NCBI RefSeq assembly: GCF_009738225.1
Contig: NZ_CP018187.1
Coordinates: forward strand, 878,501 to 942,500
DNA length: 64,000 bases
Reading direction: 5' to 3'
Source: Streptococcus salivarius
Lineage (GTDB): Bacteria; Bacillota; Bacilli; Lactobacillales; Streptococcaceae
How positions within the stretch are numbered: the first letter of the stretch is position 1; each line of letters starts with the position of its first letter. The position numbers and the translations under genes were made by a program. Shown here one piece after another: positions 19,889 to 29,172 of the stretch. Below the pieces are notes generated by a model. It was not told the origin of the DNA. It saw only the letters and a program-made list of their open reading frames with translations, and did not search any database.

Positions 19889-19897
19889 TGGTATAAT
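19889..19897 (+). promoter_or_regulatory. hflX extended -10 promoter
   Basis: TGGTATAAT lies 32 bases before the hflX ATG and 44 bases from the IS30 right end. The -35 region falls just outside the IS. Confidence 0.55.
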
Positions 19898-19928
19898 AAA
19901 AGTTGACTATTTTGAAAAGGGGTTTGCT

Positions 19929-21167
19929 ATGATAGAGACAGCCAAACAGCAAGAACGTGCTATTTTAGTAGGTGTTGAATTGCAAGAAACAGAGCATTTT
20001 GACATGTCAATGGAGGAACTTGCCAGTCTTGCCAAAACTGCAGGAGCAGAGGTTGTAGCTAGCTATACCCAAAAACGTGAACGCTATGATAGTAAGTCTT
20101 TCGTAGGTTCAGGAAAATTAGAAGAAATCAAGGCCATGGTGGATGCGGATGAGATTACTACGGTCATTGTCAATAACCGTTTAACACCTCGTCAAAATAC
20201 CAATCTTGAAGCAGCATTTGGCGTAAAAGTTATTGATCGTATGCAATTAATTTTGGATATCTTTGCCATGAGGGCTAGAAGCCATGAAGGGAAACTTCAG
20301 GTTCACCTAGCTCAACTAAAATACATGTTGCCCCGTTTAGCTGGTCAAGGGATTATGCTCAGCCGTCAAGCAGGGGGCATTGGTAGCCGTGGACCTGGTG
20401 AAAGTCAATTGGAGCTCAATCGTCGTTCGATTCGTAACCAGATTGCTGATATTGAACGCCAGTTAAAGGTTGTTGAGAAGAACCGAGAAACCATTCGCGA
20501 AAAGCGTGTTGATTCAAGTGCCTTTAAAATTGGTTTGATTGGTTATACCAATGCTGGGAAATCAACAATCATGAACCTTATGACGGATGATAAGCAATAT
20601 GAGGCTAATGAACTTTTCGCGACCTTGGATGCAACGACTAAGAAAATTTACTTAAAGGATCAGTTTCAAGTGACCTTGACAGATACGGTTGGTTTTATCC
20701 AGGACTTGCCAACAGAATTGGTTGCTGCCTTTAAGTCAACACTTGAAGAAAGTCGTAATGTGGATCTTCTTTTGCATGTTATTGATGCGAGTGATCCTAA
20801 TCACGAAGAGCATGAAAAGGTGGTCTTAGACATTCTAAAAGACTTAGACATGACTGATATTCCTCGCCTAGCAATTTACAATAAGATGGATGTAGCTGAT
20901 AACCTAGTAGCAACAGTCTTTCCAAATGTTCGTCTCTCAGCACGTGACAAGGGAAGTCGTGAGGCACTAAGAAGACTCTTGATTGATGAAATTCAACAGA
21001 TTTTTGAACCTTTTAGTATTAAGGTCCATCAGGATCAAGCTTATAAACTTTATCAGTTGAGTCAATTAGCCTTGCTAGATAGCTACACTTTTGAGACAGA
21101 AGTGGAAGAAATTACAGGTTATATTTCACCGAAAAATAAATGGAAATTGGAAGAATTTTATGACTGA
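19929..21167 (+). CDS. hflX: GTPase HflX
   Basis: Ribosome-associated GTPase, known in other bacteria to split or rescue stalled 70S ribosomes. 412 aa, the usual length. The ATG at 19929 has AAAAGGGG upstream; a longer frame from 19818 begins inside the IS inverted repeat and is rejected. The N-terminal HflX domain (about 10-195) includes GGIGSRGPGESQLELNRR. The G domain follows, with G1 GYTNAGKST (about 204), G3 DTVGF (about 251) and G4 NKMD (about 318). It is the first gene of an operon with the next three, and its stop overlaps the next start by 8 bases. Confidence 0.95.
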   Translation: MIETAKQQERAILVGVELQETEHFDMSMEELASLAKTAGAEVVASYTQKRERYDSKSFVGSGKLEEIKAMVDADEITTVIVNNRLTPRQNTNLEAAFGVKVIDRMQLILDIFAMRARSHEGKLQVHLAQLKYMLPRLAGQGIMLSRQAGGIGSRGPGESQLELNRRSIRNQIADIERQLKVVEKNRETIREKRVDSSAFKIGLIGYTNAGKSTIMNLMTDDKQYEANELFATLDATTKKIYLKDQFQVTLTDTVGFIQDLPTELVAAFKSTLEESRNVDLLLHVIDASDPNHEEHEKVVLDILKDLDMTDIPRLAIYNKMDVADNLVATVFPNVRLSARDKGSREALRRLLIDEIQQIFEPFSIKVHQDQAYKLYQLSQLALLDSYTFETEVEEITGYISPKNKWKLEEFYD

Positions 21168-21801
21168 TTATATGGATTTAGCTTTAAAATATGGTGGTTT
21201 TACAAGTTTAGATAAGGTCTATTTGAAAAATACCTTGTCAGACCTTTCGGACAGTCAAAAATTGGCTTTCATTACGCCACCACCAAGCGTGATTAATGCT
21301 TATTTTGCAGAGATTTACCAAAAACAATCTCCTGAAGCAGCGACGGATTACTATTTGGACCTTTCAAAGGAGTTGAACCTCTTTAACCCTGCACCATCTT
21401 TTGATGAGCACAAGCCATTTATTCGCCTCAATTTGTCAGGAAAATCCTATGGATTTTGCTATGAAAATGCTGATGAGGTAGCCTTAGTCTTTGCAGAGCA
21501 TTTAGAGGTTCCAACGGCTAGCATTTTGTTTGAGCTTGCTCAAGTTTTCCCGCAGTATAAGGTTTATCTTGAAGGCACTCAAATTAAGATGGCCAAGGTT
21601 GATTTTGACGAAGAAGTATTGGAAGAGTTGACACCTGAGACACAGTTACTTAGTCGTGTAACTAAGTTGAAGGGGAATGTCATTAAGTTGGCTAGCTTCA
21701 ATCAAGATGAATTAGTGGAACTTTTGTCTCAATATAAAGGGCAAACCGTTTATTACGGCTTTGCTCAGCGTGAATGCCTGGCTTATATTGTCCAGAAATA
21801 A
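21160..21801 (+). CDS. Conserved streptococcal protein of unknown function
   Basis: 213 aa, beginning MTDYMDLALKYGGFTSLD; the ATG overlaps the end of hflX by 8 bases, which indicates translational coupling. No catalytic motif or membrane segment is recognisable. It is acidic and soluble, with Leu-rich helices and a closing VYYGFAQRECLAYIVQK. I remember a protein at this place (between hflX and rnz) in other streptococci, but without an established function. The start is chosen for the coupling and because the upstream in-frame codons lie inside hflX. Confidence 0.82.
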   Translation: MTDYMDLALKYGGFTSLDKVYLKNTLSDLSDSQKLAFITPPPSVINAYFAEIYQKQSPEAATDYYLDLSKELNLFNPAPSFDEHKPFIRLNLSGKSYGFCYENADEVALVFAEHLEVPTASILFELAQVFPQYKVYLEGTQIKMAKVDFDEEVLEELTPETQLLSRVTKLKGNVIKLASFNQDELVELLSQYKGQTVYYGFAQRECLAYIVQK

Positions 21802-21830
21802 AAAACGATAGATAGAAAGTATAGGAAGTC

Positions 21831-22760
21831 ATGGAATTACAATTTTTAGGGACGGGTGCCGGGCAGCCCTCCAAGGCCCGTAACGTGTCGAGTCTGGTTC
21901 TGAAGTTACTCGATGAAATCAATGAGGTCTGGATGTTTGACTGTGGAGAAGGTACCCAACGTCAGATTTTAGAAACAACAATCAAACCTCGTAAAGTTAA
22001 AAAAATCTTTATCACACATATGCATGGAGACCATATCTTTGGCCTACCTGGTTTCTTGGCTAGCCGTTCTTTCCAATCGAGTGAAGAACAAACAGATTTA
22101 GAGGTTTATGGTCCAGTCGGCATTAAACAATATGTTATGACTAGTCTTCGTACCTCTGGAACACGCCTCCCTTACCATGTGCATTTTAAGGAAATTGATG
22201 AGCATAAGCTTGGCTTGGTTATGGAAAATGACAAGTTCGCTGTTTATGCAGATAAGTTGGATCATACCATTTTTTGTATTGGTTACCGTGTGGTTCAAAA
22301 GGATCTTGAAGGAACCTTGGATGCTGAGGCCCTTAAAGCAGCAGGTGTGCCATTTGGTCCGCTTTTTGGTCAAATTAAGAATGGGCAAGACGTGGTTCTT
22401 GAAGATGGAACCAAAATCATTGCCAAGGACTTTATTTCCGCACCTAAGAAAGGTAAGGTTATCACTATCTTAGGTGACACTCGTAAGACGAATGCCAGTG
22501 TTCGTCTTGGCTTGGGAGCAGATGTCTTGGTGCACGAGTCTACTTATGGTAAAGGTGACGAAAAAATTGCCAAGAGCCATGGGCATTCAACCAACATGCA
22601 AGCAGCACAGGTCGCTAAAGATGCGTCAGCTAAACGTCTTCTTCTAAATCACGTATCAGCTCGTTTCTTGGGGCGTGATATCGGTAAGATGGCAGCAGAT
22701 GCTAAAACAATTTTCGAAAACACCCACATCGTTCGTGACTTGGAAGAGGTAGAGATTTAA
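21831..22760 (+). CDS. rnz: Ribonuclease Z
   Basis: tRNA 3'-processing endonuclease of the metallo-beta-lactamase fold. 309 aa, normal length for Firmicutes. The zinc motif [13 protein letters not shown] lies at about 62-74. Further metal ligands are visible in ILGDTRKT (Asp) and NHVSARF (His). [11 protein letters not shown] belongs to the exosite/flexible arm region typical of RNase Z. It follows the hypothetical gene after 29 bases, and its TAA overlaps the next ATG (TAATG), so the operon is tightly coupled. Confidence 0.95.
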   Translation: MELQFLGTGAGQPSKARNVSSLVLKLLDEINEVWMFDCGEGTQRQILETTIKPRKVKKIFITHMHGDHIFGLPGFLASRSFQSSEEQTDLEVYGPVGIKQYVMTSLRTSGTRLPYHVHFKEIDEHKLGLVMENDKFAVYADKLDHTIFCIGYRVVQKDLEGTLDAEALKAAGVPFGPLFGQIKNGQDVVLEDGTKIIAKDFISAPKKGKVITILGDTRKTNASVRLGLGADVLVHESTYGKGDEKIAKSHGHSTNMQAAQVAKDASAKRLLLNHVSARFLGRDIGKMAADAKTIFENTHIVRDLEEVEI

Positions 22761-23527
22761 TGGCTAAACAACGTATTATCGCTATTACTGGTGCTTCAGG
22801 AGGGCTTGCACAAGAAATTGTCAAGCAGCTCTCACCCAGTGATGGCATTATCCTCTTAGGAAGAGACAAGGATAAACTTGAGAAATGTTATCGCCATGTT
22901 GAAAATAAAACTTGCCTTGCCATTGACCTTAGAGACGACAGTGCCATTAAAGAAATGGTCGATTATCTCTATCAACGATTTGGACGTATTGATGTCTTTA
23001 TCAATAATGCTGGTTTCGGTGAATTCAAGTCTTATGATCATTACACTAGCCAAGAGGTCCGTGATATGTTTGATATCAATACCTTTGCGACGATGACCTT
23101 TTCACGTCTGATGGCTGAGAAAATGGTGGAGCAAGGCCATGGCCATATCATCAATATCGCCAGTATGGCGGGAAAAATTGCGACAGCCAACTCAAGTGTC
23201 TATGCAGCGACAAAGTTTGCTGTAATTGGCTTCTCAGATGCCCTTCGTCTAGAGCTGGCTGATAAGGGAGTCTATGTGACTACAGTCAATCCTGGTCCAA
23301 TTGAGACAAGCTTCTTTGACCAAGCAGATCCCTCTGGAGCCTATCTTGAGAGTGTTAAGAAGTTTGTCCTCAGTCCTAAATACGTGGCTAAAAAGATTGT
23401 TCGTATTCTGGGTAAAAACAAACGTGAAGTCAATCTACCACGACTCTTATCAGTTGCCCACAAAGGATATACGCTATTTCCACGCATCTCGGACAAACTA
23501 GCTACCAATGTGTTTAACTACAAATAG
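22760..23527 (+). CDS. Short-chain dehydrogenase/reductase
   Basis: 255 aa classical SDR. The nucleotide-binding TGASGGLA lies at residues 10-17, NNAG at about 80, the catalytic Ser in NIASMAGKI, and YAATK at about 147-151. NPGPIETSFF follows. It overlaps rnz by one base, the arrangement I recall in other streptococci, where the gene is sometimes annotated as DltE-like. The substrate cannot be told from the sequence. Confidence 0.92.
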   Translation: MAKQRIIAITGASGGLAQEIVKQLSPSDGIILLGRDKDKLEKCYRHVENKTCLAIDLRDDSAIKEMVDYLYQRFGRIDVFINNAGFGEFKSYDHYTSQEVRDMFDINTFATMTFSRLMAEKMVEQGHGHIINIASMAGKIATANSSVYAATKFAVIGFSDALRLELADKGVYVTTVNPGPIETSFFDQADPSGAYLESVKKFVLSPKYVAKKIVRILGKNKREVNLPRLLSVAHKGYTLFPRISDKLATNVFNYK

Positions 23528-23538
23528 GGGAATGGTAG

Positions 23539-23736
23539 ATGGCAGTCAATATTCAAGTCTATTTAGAAACCATCCGGAAACCCTGAGGACAGGTATAATA
23601 CGCCTTGCAGGACAATCGCTTCAAAGACCAAGAGGGATGGCGAGAGTCTATGCTCAAGATGGAGCTGGCGGTCTGCCAAGAATCCCCTTATCGGGATATC
23701 GCCTTCTTCCAGCATTATAGGTTAAAAAGGAGTTAA
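23539..23736 (+). pseudogene. Decayed small gene between the SDR and GNAT genes
   Basis: Frame 1 from ATG 23539 reads MAVNIQVYLETIRKP, then hits TGA (23581) and TAA (23593). It then continues without a stop for about 46 codons of natural-looking protein (NRFKDQEGWRESMLKMEL, then SPYRDIAFFQHYRLKRS) to a TAA at 23734, two bases before the GNAT ATG. AGGGGAATGGTAG precedes the ATG as a possible ribosome site. The pattern suggests a 60-70 residue protein broken by two nonsense codons or a local rearrangement. I do not recognise the family. Confidence 0.4.
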
Positions 23737-23737
23737 G

Positions 23738-24142
23738 ATGTTAAATTATAAAAAAGAGATTCCAGCGATAACAGACCTACTCGCACTGTACAGTTCAGTC
23801 GGCTGGACCAATTATACCAACAACCCAGCTATGCTAGAAGAAGCTGTCAAAGCTAGTCTCTGGCAGTTGGCAGTTTATGATGAGGAAGAGTTAGTAGCCT
23901 ACATTCGCTTGGTAGGAGATGGACACTCTGTTCTTTTGGTGCAGGACCTCTTGGTGCGACCAGATCATCAGCGCCAAGGAATCGGAAAGAAACTCTTAGA
24001 AGAGGCTTTAGCAACTTTTCCCAATGTCTATCAACGACTCCTTGTCACTGAACGTAGCGAGAAAAATCTAGCTTTTTACCAATCTCTGGGCTTTATCGAA
24101 CTTTCAGAGCAAGCTTGTACAGGGATGATTTATAAATATTGA
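23738..24142 (+). CDS. GNAT-family N-acetyltransferase
   Basis: 134 aa. The acetyl-CoA-binding motif A is clear: VQDLLVRPDHQRQGIGKKLL (about 69-88, with the R/Q-x-x-G-x-G/K loop QRQGIGKK). The C-terminal motif B, NLAFYQSLGF, is also present. The substrate is unknown. An AAAGGAG site lies upstream of ATG 23738, inside the tail of the decayed gene, so it was probably co-transcribed with that gene and the hflX operon. Confidence 0.92.
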   Translation: MLNYKKEIPAITDLLALYSSVGWTNYTNNPAMLEEAVKASLWQLAVYDEEELVAYIRLVGDGHSVLLVQDLLVRPDHQRQGIGKKLLEEALATFPNVYQRLLVTERSEKNLAFYQSLGFIELSEQACTGMIYKY

Positions 24143-24145
24143 TGT

Positions 24146-24173
24146 AAAGGATTTCCAAATAGGGAATCTTTTT
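24146..24173 (+). terminator. Terminator after the GNAT gene
   Basis: AAGGATTTCC and GGGAATCTTT pair around AAATA, followed by T-rich sequence. It ends the hflX-to-GNAT unit. The remaining 230 bases up to recJ hold only the recJ promoter; I see no gene in them. Confidence 0.7.
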
Positions 24174-24403
24174 CTTGTTTTTTCTAATATTACTTGAAAA
24201 TGATAGTAGAATAGAGCTAGATAAAAAGAAGAGAAGAATATTTGAGAAAACATAAGTCAAATAAGGAGCAATACCTAGTTTTTTATTTTATCCAGAAAAG
24301 CAGGTCTTGATTGGAAATATAGCACGAGTCGAAGCACCTTTCGATGTTTTCCATTCTCTTTCTAGGAAACTTAGGCTTCTATTCACTATGATAAATTTTT
24401 TCA

Positions 24404-24412
24404 TGTTATAAT
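24404..24412 (+). promoter_or_regulatory. recJ extended -10 promoter
   Basis: TGTTATAAT lies 36 bases before the chosen recJ start. Confidence 0.6.
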
Positions 24413-24447
24413 AGGTTGACTAGATGACAGGGAGAAAATATAAAAAC

Positions 24448-26649
24448 ATGATTACATCAACGTATGATTGGAAAATAAACACAAAAGAGCCAGATGCTGG
24501 CTTTTTTAAACTTGCTAAAGAACATGGACTGGCAGAAACAGCAGCTAAGATTGCCTATGAACGTGGCGTGACGACAGAAGAGGCCCTTGAAGACTTTCTT
24601 AAGGCTGATTTATCACACCTTCATGATCCATATCTTCTTCATGATATGGACAAGGCGGTTGCTAGAATTCGTCAGGCCATTGAAAATTACGAGCAAATCT
24701 TAGTCTATGGAGACTATGATGCGGATGGGATGACATCAGCATCGATTGTCAAGGAAGCCCTTGAAATGATGGGCGCTGAGGCTCGAGTCTATTTGCCTAA
24801 CCGTTTCACAGATGGTTATGGGCCAAACGAAAGTGTCTATAAGTATTTCATTGAGCAGGAAGGCATTTCACTCATTGTTACAGTGGATAATGGGGTTGCG
24901 GGAAATGAAGCTATTGCTTATGCGCAAGAGCAAGGTGTGGACGTTATCGTTACAGACCACCATAGTATGCCGGCACAGCTTCCAGATGCCTATGCCATTG
25001 TCCATCCAGAGCATCCAGATGCCGATTATCCTTTTAAGTATTTGGCAGGATGTGGTGTAGCTTTCAAATTGGCAACGGCCCTCCTTGAAACTATTCCTAC
25101 AGAGATGTTGGATTTGGTAGCCATTGGTACCATTGCTGATATGGTTAGCTTAACGGATGAAAATCGTATTATGGTCAAGGTCGGCCTGGAAATTCTCAAG
25201 ACTACTGAGCGTATTGGGCTTCAAGAATTGCTCCGCATCTCAGATGTAGACCCAACAACGATTTCCGAAGAAACGGTAGGCTTCAAACTGGCTCCTCAAC
25301 TCAATGCCTTGGGACGCTTAGATGATCCAAATCCAGCCATTGAACTGTTGACCGGATTTGACGATGAGGAAGCACAAGCCATTGCTCTGGAAATCAATGC
25401 TAAAAATGAAGAACGTAAGGAAGTTGTTCAAAAAATCTTTGATGAAGCTATGACCATGGTAGACTTGGACAAACCAGTTCAGGTTTTGGCCAAGGAAGGT
25501 TGGCATCCTGGTGTTCTAGGTATTGTAGCGGGGCGCATCATGGAACAAATCAGCCAGACAGTAGTGGTTTTGAATATTGAAGATGGTCTGGCTAAGGGTT
25601 CAGCCCGTAGTTTGGAATCTATCAATATCTTCCATGCGCTTGATGACCACCGAGACATCTTTACTGCATTTGGAGGACACGCTGGAGCCGCTGGGATGAC
25701 CCTTCCGGAGGAAAATCTTGGTCAACTCTCAGATATTTTGTGCAATTATGTCTACGATAATGACATTGATACGACTGCCAAAAATACGCTTAATTTAGAC
25801 GAGGAGCTCCAACTCAGTGAGCTTAGCTTGGATACCATTAAGAGCCTTGAAAAACTAGCACCTTTTGGTATGGATAATAAAAAGCCAGTCTTTTGGCTAC
25901 ATGATATTACCGTTACTCAAGCTAGGACAATGGGACAAAATGGAGCCCATCTTAAGTTTAAGGTGAAGCAAGGCAAGGATAGCTTTGACGTTGCCGCTTT
26001 TAATAAAGGTAATCTGCTTCAAGAATTTCAACAAGCTCAAGGTTTGGAATTGGCAGTGACCTTGTCTGTTAATGTTTGGAATGGTCAGACAACGCTACAG
26101 CTCATGCTAGAAGATGCGCGTGTAGATGGTGTTCAATTATTTGATTTCCGCTCAAAAAATATGGCACTTCCTGAAGGTCTACCATCGGTAGAAGAAGCAG
26201 CAGACACAGAGCCTGCGGTTATCCTCAACACCCTACCTGAATCAGCGACGGAATTAAAAGAGTGGTTTGAAGGTAAAGATTTCCAGGCTATCTATTTTAA
26301 AAATAGTATAAAGGAAGCCTATTATCTGACAGGTTATGGAACAAGAGGGCAATTTGCAAGGCTCTATAAAACCATTTACCAATTCCCAGAATTCGATGTT
26401 CGCTATAAATTGGATGAACTCAGTCATTACCTTAAAATCGACAAGATTCTTCTGATTAAGATGATTCAAATCTTTGATGAATTGGATTTTGTGACTATTG
26501 ATAATGGTGTTATGACAGTCAATAAAGAAGCTGAAAAACGTGAGATTGAGGACAGTCAGATTTTCCAAGATCTGAAACGACTAGTTAAGTTCCAAGAACT
26601 CATGGCTTTGGGAACACCACAGGAAATTTATGATTGGCTTTATAAGTAG
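24448..26649 (+). CDS. recJ: Single-strand-specific 5'-3' exonuclease RecJ
   Basis: Recombination and repair nuclease of the DHH phosphoesterase family. 733 aa from ATG 24448 (MITSTYDWK); an ATG at 24424 would add eight residues and cannot be excluded, since the GGGAG at 24430 is rather far (13 bases) from the chosen start. Motif I VYGDYDADGMTS is at about 87-98, the DHH motif VTDHHSMP at about 167-174, and the DHHA1 region with FGGHAGAAGMT follows. The C-terminal extension of about 170 residues is typical of streptococcal RecJ. Confidence 0.94.
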   Translation: MITSTYDWKINTKEPDAGFFKLAKEHGLAETAAKIAYERGVTTEEALEDFLKADLSHLHDPYLLHDMDKAVARIRQAIENYEQILVYGDYDADGMTSASIVKEALEMMGAEARVYLPNRFTDGYGPNESVYKYFIEQEGISLIVTVDNGVAGNEAIAYAQEQGVDVIVTDHHSMPAQLPDAYAIVHPEHPDADYPFKYLAGCGVAFKLATALLETIPTEMLDLVAIGTIADMVSLTDENRIMVKVGLEILKTTERIGLQELLRISDVDPTTISEETVGFKLAPQLNALGRLDDPNPAIELLTGFDDEEAQAIALEINAKNEERKEVVQKIFDEAMTMVDLDKPVQVLAKEGWHPGVLGIVAGRIMEQISQTVVVLNIEDGLAKGSARSLESINIFHALDDHRDIFTAFGGHAGAAGMTLPEENLGQLSDILCNYVYDNDIDTTAKNTLNLDEELQLSELSLDTIKSLEKLAPFGMDNKKPVFWLHDITVTQARTMGQNGAHLKFKVKQGKDSFDVAAFNKGNLLQEFQQAQGLELAVTLSVNVWNGQTTLQLMLEDARVDGVQLFDFRSKNMALPEGLPSVEEAADTEPAVILNTLPESATELKEWFEGKDFQAIYFKNSIKEAYYLTGYGTRGQFARLYKTIYQFPEFDVRYKLDELSHYLKIDKILLIKMIQIFDELDFVTIDNGVMTVNKEAEKREIEDSQIFQDLKRLVKFQELMALGTPQEIYDWLYK

Positions 26650-26714
26650 GGGAGTTTTAATCCAAAGGATTCGTCTCGAAATGAGGGTTAGCATTTTCTA
26701 AATTTACTATTTCA

Positions 26715-26723
26715 TGTTATAAT
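26715..26723 (+). promoter_or_regulatory. apt extended -10 promoter
   Basis: TGTTATAAT lies 43 bases before apt; apt is therefore separable from recJ. Confidence 0.6.
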
Positions 26724-26766
26724 GGTATGTAAATATTTTTTGGCGAAAAGCCTATAGGAAGAACAA

Positions 26767-27285
26767 ATGAAATTAGAAGATTATATTGCATCTATTGAAA
26801 ACTACCCTAAAGAAGGGGTTACTTTCCGTGATATTAGTCCTTTGATGGCTGATGGAAATGCTTATAGCTATGCTATCCGTGAAATCGTTCAGTATGCGAC
26901 TGATAAGAAGATTGACATGATTGTTGGTCCCGAAGCGCGTGGTTTCATCGTTGGTTGTCCAGTTGCTTTTGAACTTGGTATTGGTTTTGCTCCTGTTCGT
27001 AAACCTGGTAAATTGCCACGTGAAGTGATTTCAGCCGATTACGAAAAAGAGTATGGTGTCGATACACTTTGTATGCATGCCGATGCAATCAAGCCAGGCC
27101 AACGTGTACTTATCGTTGATGATCTCTTGGCAACTGGTGGTACCGTCAAAGCTACAATTGAAATGATTGAGCGCCTAGGTGGTGTCGTTGCTGGTTGTGC
27201 CTTCTTGATTGAGCTTGATGGTCTTAATGGACGTGAAGCTATTGAAGGTTACGATACTAAAGTATTGATGAACTTCCCAGGATAA
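26767..27285 (+). CDS. apt: Adenine phosphoribosyltransferase
   Basis: Salvages adenine with PRPP to AMP in the cytoplasm. 172 aa, the standard length. The PRPP loop [13 protein letters not shown] lies at about 115-127 and the flexible-loop region [10 protein letters not shown] at about 82-91. AGGAAGA precedes ATG 26767. Next to recJ, as I recall it in other streptococci, but with its own promoter and terminator. Confidence 0.96.
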   Translation: MKLEDYIASIENYPKEGVTFRDISPLMADGNAYSYAIREIVQYATDKKIDMIVGPEARGFIVGCPVAFELGIGFAPVRKPGKLPREVISADYEKEYGVDTLCMHADAIKPGQRVLIVDDLLATGGTVKATIEMIERLGGVVAGCAFLIELDGLNGREAIEGYDTKVLMNFPG

Positions 27286-27303
27286 ATCTATCTATGAACT
27301 AAC

Positions 27304-27324
27304 AAAAGGCCTTAGGGCCTTTTT
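27304..27324 (+). terminator. apt terminator
   Basis: AAAAGGCC-TTAG-GGCCTTTTT hairpin directly after apt. Confidence 0.85.
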
Positions 27325-27355
27325 AACTCTTTTAAAACAAAGGTAGCCTCTAAAT

Positions 27356-27370
27356 ATAGTTTAAAGCTAT
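27356..27370 (+). promoter_or_regulatory. MET-box (MtaR/MetR-type site) of metA
   Basis: ATAGTTTAAAGCTAT differs at one position from the streptococcal MET-box ATAGTTTNAAACTAT, the site of the LysR-type methionine regulator. It ends 23 bases upstream of the -35 element, a normal activator position. Confidence 0.65.
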
Positions 27371-27393
27371 AGCTAACTAGAGAAAATATATAT

Positions 27394-27422
27394 TTGATAA
27401 CAATACCTCCCCGGTTTATAAT
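27394..27422 (+). promoter_or_regulatory. metA promoter
   Basis: TTGATA (27394-27399), 17 bases, TATAAT (27417-27422), 35 bases before the metA ATG. Confidence 0.75.
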
Positions 27423-27457
27423 ATGAAGATAGAATAAATAAGGATGGAGATATTGTT

Positions 27458-28402
27458 ATGCCTATAAAACTTGATAATAAGTTACCAGCTCTTGATGTAT
27501 TGCGTTCGGAAAATGTCTTCATCATGGATGAGAACAGAGCTAGTAGCCAGGATATTCGACCAATGGAGGTCTTAATCCTTAATCTTATGCCTACTAAAGA
27601 AGTTACGGAAACTCAATTGCTACGTCTTTTGGCCAATACGCCACTTCAAATTAACGTCGAGTTTCTTTATATGGCTAGTCATAAGTCAAAAAATACCCAT
27701 GCCGAACATATGGAAACCTTTTATAAGACTTTTGATGAAATTAAGCATAAGTATTATGATGGTCTCATCGTAACAGGTGCACCTGTTGAGCAAATGCCAT
27801 TTGAGGAAGTGGATTATTGGCAAGAATTAACACAAGTTTTTGATTGGTCTAAAAAGCATGTCTATTCAACACTTCATCTGTGTTGGGGAGCTCAAGCAGG
27901 TCTCTATTATAAGCATGGAGTTGACAAGGTCCCATTGTCAGAGAAATTATCTGGTATCTATAAACAAACGGTTGACATGCCTGAAAACTTCCTTATGAAT
28001 GGCTTTGATGATAGCTTTGTGTCACCACACTCTCGCTATACTGAGGTTACGCTCGAGGATATTAAAAACAAGACGGATTTAGATATTGTTGTGTCAGGAC
28101 CAGAGGTCGGTTTATCCATCTTAGCAAGTAAGAATCTTCGTGAAGTATATAGTTTCGGTCATTTTGAATATGACCGTGATACTCTGGCCAGAGAATACCG
28201 AAGAGATTTGGATGCCGGGATCGATCCAGACGTACCGGCAAACTATTTCCCAGAGGATGATCCAAGTCAGGAACCTAAACTGCGTTGGAATCTTGCGGCA
28301 TCGGCCTTCTTTAGCAATTGGATTAACTATGCGGTATATCAAGAAACACCTTATCGTTTAGAAGAGTTGGAAGACGATTTTTCATTCTACGGTTATTTGT
28401 AG
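27458..28402 (+). CDS. metA: Homoserine O-acyltransferase MetA (predicted acetyl type)
   Basis: First committed step of methionine synthesis: acylates homoserine. 314 aa. The catalytic Cys is Cys142 in HLCWGAQAG, and the conserved SRYTEV, GPEVG and FGHFEYDR motifs are present. GGATGGAG precedes ATG 27458. Residue 111, in TGAPVEQM, is Glu. In this family Glu at 111 is known to favour acetyl-CoA and Gly succinyl-CoA, so the common name homoserine O-succinyltransferase is probably wrong for this protein. A MET-box upstream suggests control by methionine or cysteine supply. It stands alone between apt and dnaD. Confidence 0.93.
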   Translation: MPIKLDNKLPALDVLRSENVFIMDENRASSQDIRPMEVLILNLMPTKEVTETQLLRLLANTPLQINVEFLYMASHKSKNTHAEHMETFYKTFDEIKHKYYDGLIVTGAPVEQMPFEEVDYWQELTQVFDWSKKHVYSTLHLCWGAQAGLYYKHGVDKVPLSEKLSGIYKQTVDMPENFLMNGFDDSFVSPHSRYTEVTLEDIKNKTDLDIVVSGPEVGLSILASKNLREVYSFGHFEYDRDTLAREYRRDLDAGIDPDVPANYFPEDDPSQEPKLRWNLAASAFFSNWINYAVYQETPYRLEELEDDFSFYGYL

Positions 28403-28473
28403 TAGACAGTCTCAAAAGACTTATGTGAGCGCATAAAGACTTTTTAGGTGTCTAGCTACTCTGAAAGGTAAAT

Positions 28474-29172
28474 ATGAGTTTTTTTGAACAGTATCGATCA
28501 GGCAATCTGGTCCTTCCTAATGCTTTATTTTTCCACTTTAAGGATATTTTTCCATCTGCGGATGACTTTCTGGTTTGGCAGTTTCTCTATCTACAAACGA
28601 CAACTCAGATTGGAGAAGTGGCTTCTAGTCAGATAGCGCAAGCAACTGGAAAGACACCAACTGAGGTTAATAAAAGTATTACGACATTGACTGAGGCTGG
28701 ACTCCTTGATTTCACGACTATTAAGGTTAATAATGAAATTGAGATGGTTGTAGATGCTTCACCTGCCTTGGCAGTTTTGGATAAGTTAGTGAGCAATGAA
28801 AAGACAACGACGGGGCCTGTAGTTGGTCAGCCTACAAATACACAGCTCATCAAGCAGTTAACAGATGAGTTAGAACAAGCTTTGGGAATCTTGAATCCTA
28901 TGGTTATCGAAGATTTAAACAAGGAAATTCAAGAAGAGCATACTGATCCCGAACTTATCCGTGAAGCTCTGAAAGAAGCAGTATTTAACCGCAAGACAAA
29001 TTGGAATTACATCAAAGGGGTTCTGCGTAACTGGAAATTGAGTGGTATTACGACGAAAATTCAAGTTGAAGAGCGTCGTTTGGAGCATCAAGGTAAGAAG
29101 CACCATCACCAAGTTTCGGATGACTTCAAAACAGGAATGGATGCAGCCCGTCAATTATGGGGTGGCCAATAA
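28474..29172 (+). CDS. dnaD: DNA replication initiation protein DnaD
   Basis: Primosomal protein that helps load the replicative helicase at oriC and restart sites in Firmicutes. 232 aa. An N-terminal winged-helix domain (about 10-100: FFHFKDIFPSADDFLVWQFL, TGKTPTEVNKSITTL) is followed by a C-terminal DnaB_2/DDBH2 domain with YIKGVLRNWKLSGI (about 180-193). Translationally coupled to nth through TAATG at 29170-29174, a dnaD-nth pairing known in B. subtilis. Confidence 0.93.
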   Translation: MSFFEQYRSGNLVLPNALFFHFKDIFPSADDFLVWQFLYLQTTTQIGEVASSQIAQATGKTPTEVNKSITTLTEAGLLDFTTIKVNNEIEMVVDASPALAVLDKLVSNEKTTTGPVVGQPTNTQLIKQLTDELEQALGILNPMVIEDLNKEIQEEHTDPELIREALKEAVFNRKTNWNYIKGVLRNWKLSGITTKIQVEERRLEHQGKKHHHQVSDDFKTGMDAARQLWGGQ

